Shown here: positions 10,393 to 22,157 of the stretch, piece after piece
Layout: every line of letters starts with the position of its first letter
How positions within the stretch are numbered: the first letter of the stretch is position 1
Made by a program: the position numbers and the translations under genes
Notes under the pieces: generated by a model
Told to the model about the DNA's origin: nothing
Seen by the model: the letters and a program-made list of their open reading frames with translations, nothing else
Databases searched by the model: none
NCBI GenBank assembly: GCA_963575745.1
Contig: CAUYUJ010019876.1
Location: 65,001-129,000 of the forward strand
Source: Prorocentrum cordatum
Lineage: Eukaryota; Sar; Dinophyceae; Prorocentrales; Prorocentraceae
Direction: 5' to 3'
DNA: 64,000 bases

Positions 10393-11878
10393 AGTGGGGG
10401 TGTCCACATGCGGTTCCCCCACCCAGGGCAGCGTTTCGTGGCCCCATAGGGAGCTCCACCGAAGGCCCCAGTGGGGGTGTCCACATGCGGTTCCCCCACC
10501 CAGGGCAGCGTTTCGTGGCCCCATAGGGAGCTCCACCGAAGGCCCCAGTGGGGGTGTCCACATGCGGTTCCCCCACCCAGGGCAGCGTTTCGTGGCCCCA
10601 TAGGGAGCTCCACCGAAGGCCCCAGTGGGGGTGTCCACATGCGGTTCCCCCACCCAGGGCAGCGTTTCGTAGCCCCATAGGGAGCTCCACCGAAGGCCCC
10701 AGTGGGGGTGTCCACATGCGGTTCCCCCACCCAGGGCAGCGTTTCGTGGCCCCATAGGGAGCTCCACCGAAGGCCCCAGTGGGGGTGTCCACATGCGGTT
10801 CCCCCACCCAGGGCAGCGTTTCGTAGCCCCATAGGGAGCTCCACCGAAGGCCCCAGTGGGGGTGTCGCATGCGGTTCCCCCACCCAGGGCCGCGTTTCGT
10901 GGCCCCATAGGGAGCTCCACCGAAGGCCCCAGTGGGGGTGTCGCATGCGGTTCCCCCACCCAGGGCAGCGTTTCGTAGCCCCATAGGAGCTCCACCGAAG
11001 GCCCCAGTGGGGGTGTCCACATGCGGTTCCCCCACCCAGGGCAGCGTTTCGTAGCCGCCCCATGGGAGTCCACCGAAGGCCCCAGTGGGGGTGTCGCATG
11101 CGGTCCCCCACCCAGGGCAGCGTTTCGTGGCCCCATAGGGAGCTCCACCGAAGGCCCCTGTGGGGGTGTTCGCATGCGGGTTCCACACCCAGGGCAGCGT
11201 TTCGTGGCCCCATAGGGAGCTCCACCGAAGGCCCCAGTGGGGGTGTTCGCATGCGGTTCCCCCACCCAGGGCAGCGTTTCGTAGCCCCATAGGGAGCTCC
11301 ACCGAAGGCCCCAGTGGGGGTGTTCGCATGCGGTTCCCCCACCCAGGGCAGCGTTTCGTGGCCCCATAGGGAGCTCCACCGAAGGCCCCAGTGGGGGTGT
11401 TCGCATGCGGTTCCCCCACCCAGGGCAGCGTTTCGTGGCCCCATAGGGAGCTCCACCGGGCCCCAGTGGGGCCCCTCGTGCGGTCTCGCACCCAGGGCAG
11501 GCGTCCCCCACGTAGGGCAGCGCTTAGGGAGCTCCACCGTGGCGCCCCACCAAGGGGGGAGCTCCACCGAAAGCGTGGCCCCACAGGGAGCTTTCGCATG
11601 CGCTTCCCCCGGCCCCAGGGTGGGGCTGCGTTTGCATGCGTTTCTACCCAGGGCAGCGCCACCATCGGCCCAGTGGCGCAGTTCGCATGCGGTTCCCCAC
11701 CCAGGGCTCGTTTCGTGGCCCCATAGGGAGCTCCACCGAAGGCCCCAGTGGGGGTGTTCGCATGCGGTTCCCCCCATCCACTACCCAGATCGTGGCGCCG
11801 CCATATGGAGCCCCCACGAAGGGGCACCCACAACGCGTTTACCAACAATTGCTTTATGGTTGGGTCCTTTCCGCCAGG
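10098..11878 (-). mobile_element. 77-bp satellite element, copy C
   Basis: Begins CCCAACCATCCTGTGGTG and ends ATGGTTGGGTCCTTTCCGCCAGG, the reverse complement of the two ends of copy B. About 19 units of 77 bp are present; those past 11450 are degraded. The first full unit is broken by 31 consecutive G (10358-10388). Copy D follows after only 9 bp. Confidence 0.75.
10358..10388 (+). repeat. 31-G homopolymer
   Basis: It sits where other units read CCGAAGGCCCCAG, so GG has become 31 G. It could be true slippage expansion or an assembly or sequencing artefact. Confidence 0.95.
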
Positions 11879-11887
11879 TAATTTTCA

Positions 11888-13605
11888 CCAACCATCCTGT
11901 GGTGTTGGGTCCTCGTTTTGAAGAGCCGGTCCCCGCGTTTCCTTCCTCCTCGCCCCGCCCTCCTCCCTGTCCCCCTCGGTTCCCCACACCCAGGGCAGCG
12001 TTTCGTAGCCCCATAGGGAGCTCCACCGAAGGCCCCAGTGGGGGTGTCCACATGCGGTTCCCCCACCCAGGGCAGCGTTTCGTAGCCCCAGAGGGAGCTC
12101 CACCGAAGGCCCCAGTGGGGGTGTCCACATGCGGTTCCCCCACCCAGGGCAGCGTTTCGTAGCCCCAGAGGGAGCTCCACCGAAGGCCCCAGTGGGGGTG
12201 TCCACATGCGGTTCCCCCACCCAGGGCAGCGTTTCGTAGCCCCAGAGGGAGCTCCACCGAAGGCCCCAGAGGGGGTGTCCACATGCGGTTCCCCCACCCA
12301 GGGCAGCGTTTCGTGGCCCCATAGGGAGCTCCACCGAAGGCCCCAGTGGGGGTGTCCACATGCGGTTCCCCCACCCAGGGCAGCGTTTCGTAGCCCCATA
12401 GGGAGCTCCACCGAAGGCCCCAGTGGGGGTGTCCACATGCGGTTCCCCCACCCAGGGCAGCGTTTCGTAGCCCCATAGGGAGCTCCACCGAAGGCCCCAG
12501 TGGGGGTGTCCACATGCGGTTCCCCCACCCAGGGCAGCGTTTCGTGGCCCCATAGGGAGCTCCACCGAAGGCCCCAGTGGGGGTGTCCACATGCGGTTCC
12601 CCCACCCAGGGCAGCGTTTCGTGGCCCCATAGGGAGCTCCACCGAAGGCCCCAGTGGGGGTGTTCGCATGCGGTTCCCCCACCCAGGGCAGCGTTTCGTA
12701 GCCCCATAGGGAGCTCCACCGAAGGCCCCAGTGGGGGTGTCCACAAGCGGTTCCCCCACCCAGGGGCAGCGTTTCGTAGCCCCATAGGGAGCTCCACCGA
12801 AGGCCCCAGTGGGGGTGTCCACATGCGGTTCCCCCACCCAGGGCAGCGTTTCGTAGCCCCAGAGGGAGCTCCACCGAAGGCCCCAGTGGGGGTGTCCGCA
12901 TGCAGTTCCCCCACCCAGGGCAGCGTTTCGTAGCCCCAGAGGGAGCTCCACCGAAGGCCCCAGTGGGGGTGTCCACATGCGGTTCCCCCACCCAGGGCAG
13001 CGTTTCGTGGCCCCATAGGGAGCTCCACCGAAGGCCCAGTGGGGGTGTCCACATGCGGTTCCCCCACCCAGGGCAGCGTTTCGTAGCCCCATAGGGAGCT
13101 CCACCGAAGGCCCCAGTGGGGGTGTCCACATGCGGTTCCCCCACCCAGGGCAGCGTTTCGTAGCCCCAGAGGGAGCTCCACCGAAGGCCCCAGTGGGGGT
13201 GCCCACATGCGGTTCCCCCACCCAGGGCAGCGTTTCGTAGCCCCATAGGGAGCTCCACCGTAGGCCCCAGTGGGGCTGCCCTCATGCGGTTCCCCCACCC
13301 AGGGCAGCGTTTCGTAGCCCCAGAGGGAGCTCCACCGTAGGCCCCAGTGGGGGTGCCCGCATGCGGTTCCCCCACCCAGGGCAGCGTTTCGTGGCCCTAC
13401 AGGGAGCTCCACCGAAGGCCCCAGTGGGGCTGCCTGCATGCGGTTCCCCCACCCAGGGCAGCGTTTCGTAGCCCCATAGGGAGCTCCACCGAAGGCCCCA
13501 GTGGGGGTGTTCGCATGCGTCTCCACTACCCAGAGGTAGCGCCGCCGAAAACGATATTCACACTTGCGGTATTCACAGTTGCATATGGTTGGGTCCTTCG
13601 CCAGG
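11888..13605 (-). mobile_element. 77-bp satellite element, copy D
   Basis: Starts CCAACCATCCTGTGGTGTTG, passes a pyrimidine-rich tract, then about 20 units of 77 bp, and ends ATGGTTGGGTCCTTCGCCAGG. Same orientation as copy C. Units mix GTGTCCACATGC and GTGTTCGCATGC variants, and GCCCCAGAGG replaces GCCCCATAGG in several. Confidence 0.75.
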
Positions 13606-13619
13606 CTAATTTTTTTTCG

Positions 13620-14986
13620 TGGGGTGCCAGAATTCAGAGGATGTCTCAGGCGAAATGCTTGTTTTCACGTCGCGTGGCGCGTCCCCTGGCACATCCCGTG
13701 GCGCATCCATTGGCACGTTCCGTAGCGCGTCCCCTTGGCACGTCCCGCGGTGCGACCCCATGACACGTCCCCTGGCACGTCGCCTGGCGCATCCCTTGGG
13801 ACGTTTCGCGGCGCGTCCTCCTGGCATGTTCTCTTGTCCATTAGCTCTGGGCCAGCTACTATGTGTTCTGGCAGCTCGAGCTTACGATCCAGATCAGTTC
13901 GGTCAGGACTCGGATGCAAAGGCGGACTCGATCCACGAGGCTATAGAGCACAATCGCGGCATGGCACATCGCAATTCAGCACGGCACAGCACAGCACAGC
14001 CCTCGGCACGGTACATCAAGATCGATACACTCAGCATTGCAATTTGGCACGTTCCACGTTCCGTGGGGCGTCCCTTGGCGAGTCCCCCTGGCACGTCGCG
14101 TGGCGCGTCCCCTGGCACATCCCGTGGCACATCCATTGGCACGTTCCGTAGCGCGTCCCCTTGGCACGTCCCGCGGTGCGACCCCATGGCACGTCCCCTT
14201 GGCACGTCGCCTGGCGCATCCCTTGGGACGTTTCGCGGCGCGTCCTCCTGGCATGTCCCCCTGTCAATTAGCTCTGGGGCAGCTACTATGTGTTCAGGCA
14301 GCTCGAGCTTCAGATCCAGATCAGTTCGGTCAGGACTCGGATGCAAAGGAGGACTCGATCCACGAGGCTATAGAGCACAATCGCGCCATGGCACATCGCA
14401 ATTCAGCACGGCGCAGCACAGCACAGCCCTCGGCACGGTACATCAAGATCGATACACTCAGCATTGCAATTTGGCACGTTCCTTGGCACGTTCCGTGGGG
14501 CGTCCCTTGGCGAGTCCCCCTGGCACGTCGCGTGGCGCGTCCCCTGTCACATCCCGTGGCACATCCATTGGCACGTTCCGTAGCGCGTCCCCTTGGCACG
14601 TCCCGCGGTGCGACCCCATGGCACGTCCCTTGGCACGTCGCCTGGCGCGTCCCTTGGGACGTTTCGCGGCGCGTCCTCCTGGCATGTCCCCCTGTCAATT
14701 AGCTCTGGGGCAGCTACTATGTGTTCAGGCAGCTCGAGCTTCAGATCCAGATCAGTTCGGTCAGGACTCGGATGCAAAGGAAGACTCGATCCACGACGCT
14801 ATAGAGCACAACCGCGGCATGGCACATCGCAATTCAGCACGGTGCAGCACAGCACAGCCCTCGGCACGGTACATCAAGGTCGATACAATCAGCATTGCAT
14901 TTGCCCGTCACCCAATCAGGTGTCTTTAAAAACGTTGCCATGCGTTACATTTCTATATTCTTTTCCGGGTTCGTGGGTCGATCATG
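13620..14986 (+). repeat. ~410-bp satellite, three copies, with mosaic right end
   Basis: Units start near 13665, 14065 and 14490. The last is followed by CCCGTCACCCAATCAGGTG, the type I right-end module, closing in GGGTCGATCATG at 14986. The short CTCGAGCG-type stretch at 13620-13665 continues the array seen before copy C. Confidence 0.8.
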
Positions 14987-16151
14987 TTTTTCACAATTTG
15001 TTGAGGCTGTTTCGAGCGAAACGCTTGTTTTGTGTTATAGATTGTCCTCTCCTGGGGACCTGAATTTAGAGGATTTCTCAAGTGAAATGCTTGTTTTCAC
15101 GTGCCCAGGTCTTGAGGATGTCTCGAGCGAGACGTTTGTTTTCACACCTCCAGGTGGCCCAGACAGATGTCTAGCATGAGGATGTGTCGAGGAAGTCTCG
15201 ATCGAGACGCTTGTTTGCACGTGTCAAGGTTGCCCAAGCGGATGTGCAGCATGAGGATGTGCTGAGAACGTCTTGAGCGAAACGCGTGTTTTCACGTGTC
15301 CAGGTCGCCCAGGCACAGCACAGCCCTCGGCACAGTACATCAATCTCGATACCCTTAGCATTGCAGCCTGGCATGTTGCCTGGCACGTTCCGCGGAGCGT
15401 CCCGTGGCGAGTCCCCCTGGCACGTCGCGCGGTGCACGTCCATTGGCACGTTCCGTAGCGCGTCCCTTTGGCACGACCCGCGGAGCGTGCCCCCACGGCA
15501 CGTCCCCTGGCACGTCGCCTGGCGCGTCCCTTGGGACGTTCCGCAGCGCGTCCTCCTGGCATTTCCCCCTGTCGATAAGTTCTGGGGCAGCTATCATCTG
15601 CTCAAGCAGCTCGAGCTTAAGATCCAGATCAGTTCGGTCAGGACTCGGATGCAAAGAGGACTCGATCCACAACGCTATATATATATAGAGCACAATCGTG
15701 GCATGGCACATCGCAGTTCAGCACGGCCCAGCACAGCACAGCCGTCGGCACGGTACATCAAGATCGATACACTCAACATTGCACCTTGGCACGTTCCTTG
15801 GCGCGTTTCGTGGCGAGTCCACCTGGCACGTCGCGCGGCGCGTCCCCTGGCACGCCCCGCGGCACGTCCATTGGCACGTTCCGTAGCGCGTCCCTTGGCA
15901 CGTCCCGCGGTGCGTGCCCATGGCACGTCCCCTGGCACGTCGCCTGGCGCGTCCCTTGGGACGTTCTGCGGCGCGTCCTCCTGGCATGTCCCCTCTGTCG
16001 ATTGGTTCTGGGGCAGCTACCATCTGCTCAGGCAGCTCGAGCTTACGATCCAGATCAGTTCGGTCAGGACTCGGACGCCCAATCAGGTGTCTTTGAAACG
16101 TTGCGTGCCTTATATTTCTATATTCCTTTCCGGGTTCGTGGGTGGATCATG
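14987..16151 (+). repeat. CTCGAGCG units, 75-bp array, 410-bp satellite (outer element 2)
   Basis: Right-hand part of element 2: CTCGAGCG units and 75-bp units to 15310, two satellite copies (15310-15780, 15780-16075), then the right end with CTTTCCGGGTTCGTGGG. 16152-16214 is unique. Confidence 0.75.
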
Positions 16152-16214
16152 TTGAAAAACAGGGTGGCCCACCCACGGTGGAAGAGGAACAGCCGCAATG
16201 GCACAGGCAGGAGA

Positions 16215-16764
16215 CGCGGTACAAAATGCCTAACTCACCTGGTGCCAAACTCACCCAGTGCCAAACTCACCCAGTACCTAACTCACCCAATGCGCAGCTC
16301 ACCCAGTGCCAACCTCACCCGGTGCTTAACTCACCCGGTGCTTAACTCACCGGGTGCCTAACTCACCAGGTGCCTAACTCACCCAGTGCCAACCTCACCC
16401 GGTGCTTAACTCACCCGGTGCCTAACTCACTGGGTGCCTTTTTCACCCAGTGCCAACCTCACCCAATGCCTAATTCACCGGTGCCTAACTCACCCGGTGC
16501 TTATCTCACCCAGTGCTTAACTCACCCCGTGCTTATCTCAATTGGTGCTTGATTCACCCTGCGCCTAGCTCACACGGCTCCTAACTCACCCAATGCCTAA
16601 TTCACCCGGTGCCTAACTTACCTGGTGCCTGACTCGACCGTTGCCTAATTCAACCCGTGCCTACCTCGCCCAGCGCCTACGTCACCCAGTGCCAGTGCTT
16701 GACTTTCTCTGTGCCTCACTCACCGGGTGCTTAATTCATCCGCTGCTTTTTCAATTGGTGCTTA
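16215..16764 (+). repeat. CACCCGGTGCTTAACT minisatellite, left part
   Basis: About 16-18-bp units of the form CTCACCCGGTGCCTAA, degenerating to the right. The array is interrupted by element 4 and resumes at 17869-18000. Nothing coding. Confidence 0.9.
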
Positions 16765-17868
16765 GGGCCCAGGGTTCTTTTTTAGTGTGGTAAACCTGTC
16801 CCCGGTGCCTCAACTGAGGGGCGCCGGCGGATTTTTTCCTTGATGAATATCGAAGTCGAAGGGCGCCGGCGGATTAAATTTTGAGGATGTCTCGAGCGAA
16901 ACGCTTGTTTTTCAGAATTTGTCGAGGATGTCTCCAGCGAAGCGCTGGTTTTGCAAAATTGGGGGATGTCTCGAGCGAAACGCTTGTTTTCAGAATTGGT
17001 TGAGGATGTCTCGAGCGAAACGCTGGTTTTGCAGAGCCGACCGCGACGCGGAAAAGCGCTCCGCGCGCAGGAATTCCGAGGATGTCTCGCGCGTGCCGCG
17101 TCCTGCGCGCAGGAATTTCGAGGATGTCTCGACTAATTCGCTTGTTTTTCTAGGATTTCTTTGAATTTTGGCAGGATGTCTCGAGCGAAATGCACGAACC
17201 CACTCTAGCACGACCACACCCCAGCACGACCGCACCCCAGCACGACCATATCCCAGCACGACCACCCCCCCAGCACGACCCCACCCCAGCACGACCGCAC
17301 CCCAGCACGACCACACACCAGCACGACCCCACCCCAGCACGACCCCACCCCAGCAAGACGACACCCCAGCACGACCACACCCCAGCACGACCTCACCACA
17401 GCACGACCACCCCCCAGCACGACCACGCCCCAGCACGACCACGCTCCAGCACGACCACGCCCCAGCACGAGCACCCCCCAGCACGACCACTCCCCCAGCA
17501 CGACCACCCCCCAGCACGACCACCCCCCAGCACGACCACACCCCAGCACAACCACTTCCCAGCACGACCACACCCCAGCACGACCACACCCCAGCACGAC
17601 CACACCCAGTCGCACCCCCGTGGAATGTTTCGTGGGGTGTCTGGTTGAGTGGTTGCCTGTTCGTGGGGTGTCTCGTGGAATGTTTCACGGGGTGTCTCGT
17701 GGAATGTTTCGTGAGGTGTCTCGTGGAATGTTTCGTGAGGTGTCTCGTGGGATGTTTCGCGGGGTGTCTCGTGGGATGTTCCGTGAGGTGTCGCCCAGTT
17801 GGGTATCGTGAAAACGTGACCATGCTGCACATGTCTATATCCCTTTCCGGGTTCGTGGGTCCATCATG
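16765..17868 (+). mobile_element. Mosaic element 4, type II, 5'-truncated
   Basis: The left end lacks CCCGGAAA and starts at GGGCCCAGGGTTC. The body holds the GGGCGCCGGCGG pair, CTCGAGCG units, the GACCGCGACGCGGAAAAGCG module, a 12-bp CAGCACGACCACACCC-type array (17200-17610), a 24-bp TCGTGGAATGTTTCG array (17620-17790) and the type II right end (GCCCAGTTGGGTATCGTG ... GGGTCCATCATG). It is flanked by TTTCAATTGGTG-(C/T)TTA on both sides (16749-16764 and 17869-17884), a likely 16-bp target duplication with one mismatch. Confidence 0.8.
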
Positions 17869-18000
17869 TTTCAATTGGTGTTTAACCCATCCGTCCTTGG
17901 CTCATCCGTTGCTTAACTCACCTGGGTCTTGACTCACCTGGTGCCTAACTCATCTGGTGCTTAATTCACCCGGCTTAGCTCACCAGGTGTTTCTCTCACT
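17869..18000 (+). repeat. CACCCGGTGCTTAACT minisatellite, right part
   Basis: Continuation of the array at 16215-16764 beyond element 4. 18000-18170 is unique sequence with no feature recognised. Confidence 0.85.
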
Positions 18001-18169
18001 CAGTCGCGATTCCATCGAAAGGGGGGCGGGGTGAATCGGAGCGGATGAGTCGCGGTCGGGTGAACCAGCTTGTTTCCACAGTGATCATAGTATTATTAGC
18101 TCGAGTAACAGGAGACATTTTCATACCAGCACGTATGTCAATAATGCAAATCGTTTTACTTCTACGAAG

Positions 18170-18310
18170 ATATGATACTAACATTATTATTTCTGCTGCT
18201 ACTACGACTACCGCGACTACTACGACTAATGACGACTACTACGACGACGACCACTACCACGACTACTACCACGACGACTACCACGACGACTACTACAACT
18301 ACAACAACAG

Positions 18311-18341
<31 letters not shown>

Positions 18342-18372
18342 AATTACTGCTACTACTAGTACTACTAATTAT

Positions 18373-18415
<43 letters not shown>

Positions 18416-18954
18416 GCTACTCCTACAACAACAACTACTACTACTACTACTACTACTACTATTTCTTTTACTACTACTACTACTACTACTACTACTAACT
18501 ACTTTACTTCTACTACTACTACTACTACTCTACTATATCTACTACTATCCCACCATACTAACTACTACTTACCACTACTACTACACTATACTACTGCTGC
18601 TGCTGCTGCTGCTACTACTACTACTACTGCTGCTGTGCTGCTGCTGTGTGCTGCTGCTGTGTTTCTGCTGCACTATTCTACTACTTACTACTCTATTATA
18701 ACTACTACTATTACTACTACAACTACTATACTACTACTACTACTGCTTACTATACTTTACTATTACTACTTACTAGTGCACTACGATTACGCCGACGGCT
18801 AAGACTACTTACTTACGATACTAACTGCTGTTATACGATGTTTGTTTTTAGTGTTTTGTATGTTGCTATGTTACTAGGGTACGACGACTACGACTACGAC
18901 TTCACGACCACTACTAACTACTACTATAACTCTATACTATTCTATACTTAAATA

Positions 18955-18999
<45 letters not shown>

Positions 19000-19055
19000 T
19001 ACTTCTACTACTTTTACTACTTTTACTTTTTTAACTACTACTACTACTGGTACTA
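18170..19055 (+). repeat. (TAC)n microsatellite
   Basis: Nearly 900 bp dominated by TAC/ACT triplets with ACG, TGC and TTC variants. Tyr or Thr runs in translations are artefacts. Confidence 0.95.
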
Positions 19056-19080
19056 TTATGACTACCCTCTTCCTTATTTT

Positions 19081-20379
19081 CCCGGAAAGGGCGGGGGCCC
19101 AGGGTTCTCTTTTAGTATGGTAAACCTGTCCCCGGTGCCTCAACTGAAGGGCTCCGGCGGATTTTGTCTTGATGAATATCGAGGTCGAAGAGCGCCGGCG
19201 GATTAAACTTTGAGGATGTCTCGAGCGAAACGCCACGTTGTTTTTTAATCCCTGATCGATAATCGCAGGGTGCGGGCGCTTTCGTGTGTTGAGGATGTCT
19301 CGAGCGAAATGCTTGTTTTCAGACTATGTTGAGGATATCTCGAGCGAAACGCTGGTTTCGCTGAGCCGTCTGCGACGCGGAAAAGCGCCCCGCGCGCAGG
19401 AATTCCGAGACTGTCTCGCGCGTGCCGCGTCTCGCGCGCAGGAATTTCGAGGATGTCTCGACTAATTCGCTTGTTTTTCTAGGATCTCTTGGGATTTTGG
19501 CAGGATGTCTCGAGCGAAATGAACGACCCACCCAGCAGTCACACCCCAGCAGACACACCCAGACGGACACACCCAGAGTCCCACCCAGACGACCCATCCA
19601 GTTCGACCCACCAGCACGACCACACCCCAGACGACCACCCAGCACGGACCCACCCCCGCAAGACCCACCAGAAGACCACCCCAGCAGGGACCACCCAGTC
19701 ACGACCTCACCACGGCCACCACAGCACGACACCCCCAGCACGACACGCCCAGCGACCAGCCCCAGACGACCACGCCAGACGACTCCCTAGCACGACCCCC
19801 CCAGCACGACACCCCGCACGACCACCCAGACCGCCCCAACACGACCATACTCCAGCACGACCACACCCCAGCACGACCACACCCAGTCGCACCCCCGTGG
19901 AATGTTTCGTGGGGTGTCTGGTTGAGTGGTTGCCTGTTCGTGGGGTGTCTCGTGGAATGTTTCACGGGTTGTCTCGTGGAATGTTTCGTGAGGTGTCTCG
20001 TGAAATGTTTCGCCCCAGCACGACCACACCCCAGCCCCAGCACGACCACACCCCAGCACGACCACTCCCCAGCACGACCACACCCCAGCACGACCACACC
20101 CCAGCACGACCACACCCAGTCGCACCCCCGTGGAATGTTTCGTGGGGTGTCTGGTTGAGTGGTTGCCTGTTCGTGGAGTGTCTCGTGGAATGTTTCACGG
20201 GGTGTCTCGCGGAATGTTTCGTGAGGTGTCTCGTGGGATGTTTCGTGAGGTGTCTCGTGGGATGTTTCGCGGGGTGTCTCGTGGGATGTTTCGTGAGGTG
20301 TCGCCCAGTGGGGTATCGTGAAAACGTGACTATGCTGCACATGTCTATATCCCTTTCCGGGTTCGTGGGTTCCATCATG
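19081..20379 (+). mobile_element. Mosaic element 5, type II
   Basis: Full left end CCCGGAAAGGGCGGGGGCCC after CCTTATTTT; right end GGGTTCCATCATG followed by TTTGATATG. The internal order matches element 4. The CAGCACGACC array is degenerate at 19520-19830 and clean at 20010-20115, and the 24-bp TCGTGGAATG block appears twice (19900-20000 and 20130-20310), so part of the interior has been duplicated. Confidence 0.8.
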
Positions 20380-20466
20380 TTTGATATGACTAAGTATAAC
20401 AAGACGATTCGCCCTAAACATGACATTAGCCACGATCGATATTTCATCAAAACAACAAGGGCAATA

Positions 20467-20943
20467 ATGGAGGAGGGAGAGAGGGAGGAAGAGGAGGACG
20501 AGGAGAAGGAGGAGGAGGATGAGGCGGAGGAGGAGGGAGAGGAGGATGGAAGTGAGAGGCGCGAGCAGGGAGCAGGGAGGAGGGAGGAGGCAGGGGGGAG
20601 GAGGATGGGGGAGGAGCAGGAGCGGGAGGTGGGACCAGGAGCAGGAGGAGGGTGCAGGAGCAGGAGGAGGCGGGCGAGGAGGGCGAGGCGGGCGAGGAGG
20701 GCGAGGGGGGAGGACGGCGACGCCGACGGCGGCGGCGGCGACCCCCCGGCGCGCCAGCGGAGGCGGCAGGAGGCCGCGCCTGGAGAGCCGCCGCGCCCCG
20801 CGGCGGCCATGCTCGCGAACCAGAACCTCATGATCCAGGCGCCGCCGAGGGGCCGCCCGACGGCGGCGACGAGGACGGCGACGACGACGGCGACGAGGAC
20901 GACGACGGCGACGAGCTCGAGGAGGAGGGGGGGCGGCGACGGG

Positions 20944-20982
<39 letters not shown>

Positions 20983-21060
20983 CGGCCGCTAGCCCCGCCC
21001 CCGAGCCGCGCGCCGCCGTCGCCGCCGCCGACGCCGTCCGCGTCGCGTCTTCGTCGCCGC
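20467..21060 (+). repeat. Purine-rich / GACG low-complexity tract
   Basis: GAGGAG-type repeats to about 20700, then GGCGACGACGACG-type repeats. 20380-20466 and 21060-21355 are unique but show no convincing gene. Confidence 0.85.
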
Positions 21061-21355
21061 CAGTCCGGGCGCGGCGCGGGATCTCACGGCATGCCTTTTC
21101 GGGCTCTCCCTTGGTCCCAATTGTTTTGGGCTCGCTTCAGCCCCTACCAGTTCTTCTAGCCCTGGCCACTTCCACTTTTTTGTGGGGTTTCCAGTTTCAC
21201 ATTTTCCAGCTTCTCTGTATCGATTTTTTGGTGGTTGCGGGAGGTTTTATCGCCTCTGGATGCTTACCAACAGTGGCGCCTTGCCCATGCACCCCCCCCT
21301 TCTGGAGCGGTATGTGGGGCTCCCTGCGGGGCGCGATCTGCTTATTTGCTTTCAG

Positions 21356-21790
21356 CAGGGCCCAAGAGGCCCACGAGGGGCTCTGAAGGCCCGGAGGCGC
21401 CAAAAACGGCCTCCGAGGCAATCAAGACGGCCCCAAGACGCGCTTGCGAGGGCCCCAGGATGGGTCCGGACCCTTAAATGGTGGGAGGAGGCCGACGGAG
21501 AACATTCAGAGCCCAGTATCTTTGCCGCTCACTGGGGCCGACGAGGCCCCAAGATGTCCCCAAGAGGCTCCTCAGAGCCCCAAGGCTAACGTAAGAGGCC
21601 ACATAAAGGCCCCCCAAAGGCCCCTCAACAGCCCCCCAACAGGTCCCCAGAGGCCCTCATGAGGCTCCCGAGAGGCCTCCAAGCGGCCCCCACGAGGCTC
21701 CAAGACGTCCCCACGAAGCCTCCCAGAGGCGCCCGAGAGGCCCCCTCAGAAGTCTCCAAGAGACTTCCGAGGCGGCTCCGTGAAGCCCCA
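21356..21790 (+). repeat. Degenerate GAGGCCCCAAGA 12-bp repeat
   Basis: About 12-bp periodicity of GAGGCCCC(C/A)AAGAG. The reverse complement of the same motif forms the CCTCTTGGGGG array at 36245-36410. 21791-22157 lies 3' of the LINE relic on its strand and may be its 3' untranslated region. Confidence 0.7.
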
Positions 21791-22157
21791 GCAGACCCGC
21801 ACGGGATACCAACGCGCGGCAGCGTCGTTCGGCGGACCCAGCGCGGCAGACCACGGCAGGCCAGGAGGGCAGGTCGGCACGCCGTGCTGTCACGAAACCA
21901 GAGGAAGGCGGGACGCGCGAAAGCGCAGGAGCGACCGAAACGAAACAACAGCGAAGCAAAATCTAAGGCCTGGGACGAACGCCGGAGCCTCCAGAGACAG
22001 ACAATGCACAAAATCACCCCTGACAGAAATCCCCCCGTAGGGATCCTTAGGGGGAGTTTTCCTGAAGCGCATTTTGGAGGCTTCAGACCAAAGACCGAGC
22101 GCTGAGAATTCACGAACACACAAAACGAAGACGGGGAAGGGGGGGAGGAGAGGGGAG

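Larger units (their letters stand above)
2239..14986 (+). mobile_element. Mosaic element 3, nested in element 2
   Basis: The left end CCCGGAAAGGGCATGGGCCC follows directly on CGAAACGCTTGTT. The right end GGGTCGATCATG is followed by TTTTTCACAATTTGTTGAGG. Joining the flanks gives CTTGTTTTTCACAATTTG, exactly the sequence found uninterrupted near 550-570. The interior is unusually large (12.7 kb) because it holds a 73-bp array, a hexanucleotide array, 50-bp-type arrays and three 77-bp satellite elements. Confidence 0.5.
2086..16151 (+). mobile_element. Mosaic element 2, type I, outer copy with nested insertions
   Basis: The left end CCCGGAAAGGGCGTAGGCCC is at 2086 and the right end GTGGATCATG closes at 16151. 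The body is interrupted at 2238/14987 by element 3. Outer material (2086-2238 plus 14987-16151) joined across that insertion has the standard type I order: end module, CTCGAGCG units, 75-bp array, 410-bp satellite, right end. Pairing of the ends is inferred from flank continuity. Confidence 0.55.

Noticed and set aside
6434-13526. Very long open frames (up to 734 codons) over the 77-bp arrays
   Set aside because: A 77-bp unit without stops gives the same peptide repeat in several frames on both strands. No start context, no domain, and the frames end where the array decays.
20652-21386. 244-codon frame with a hydrophobic C-terminal part
   Set aside because: The first half is purine/GACG repeat and the rest has no domain; composition explains the frame.
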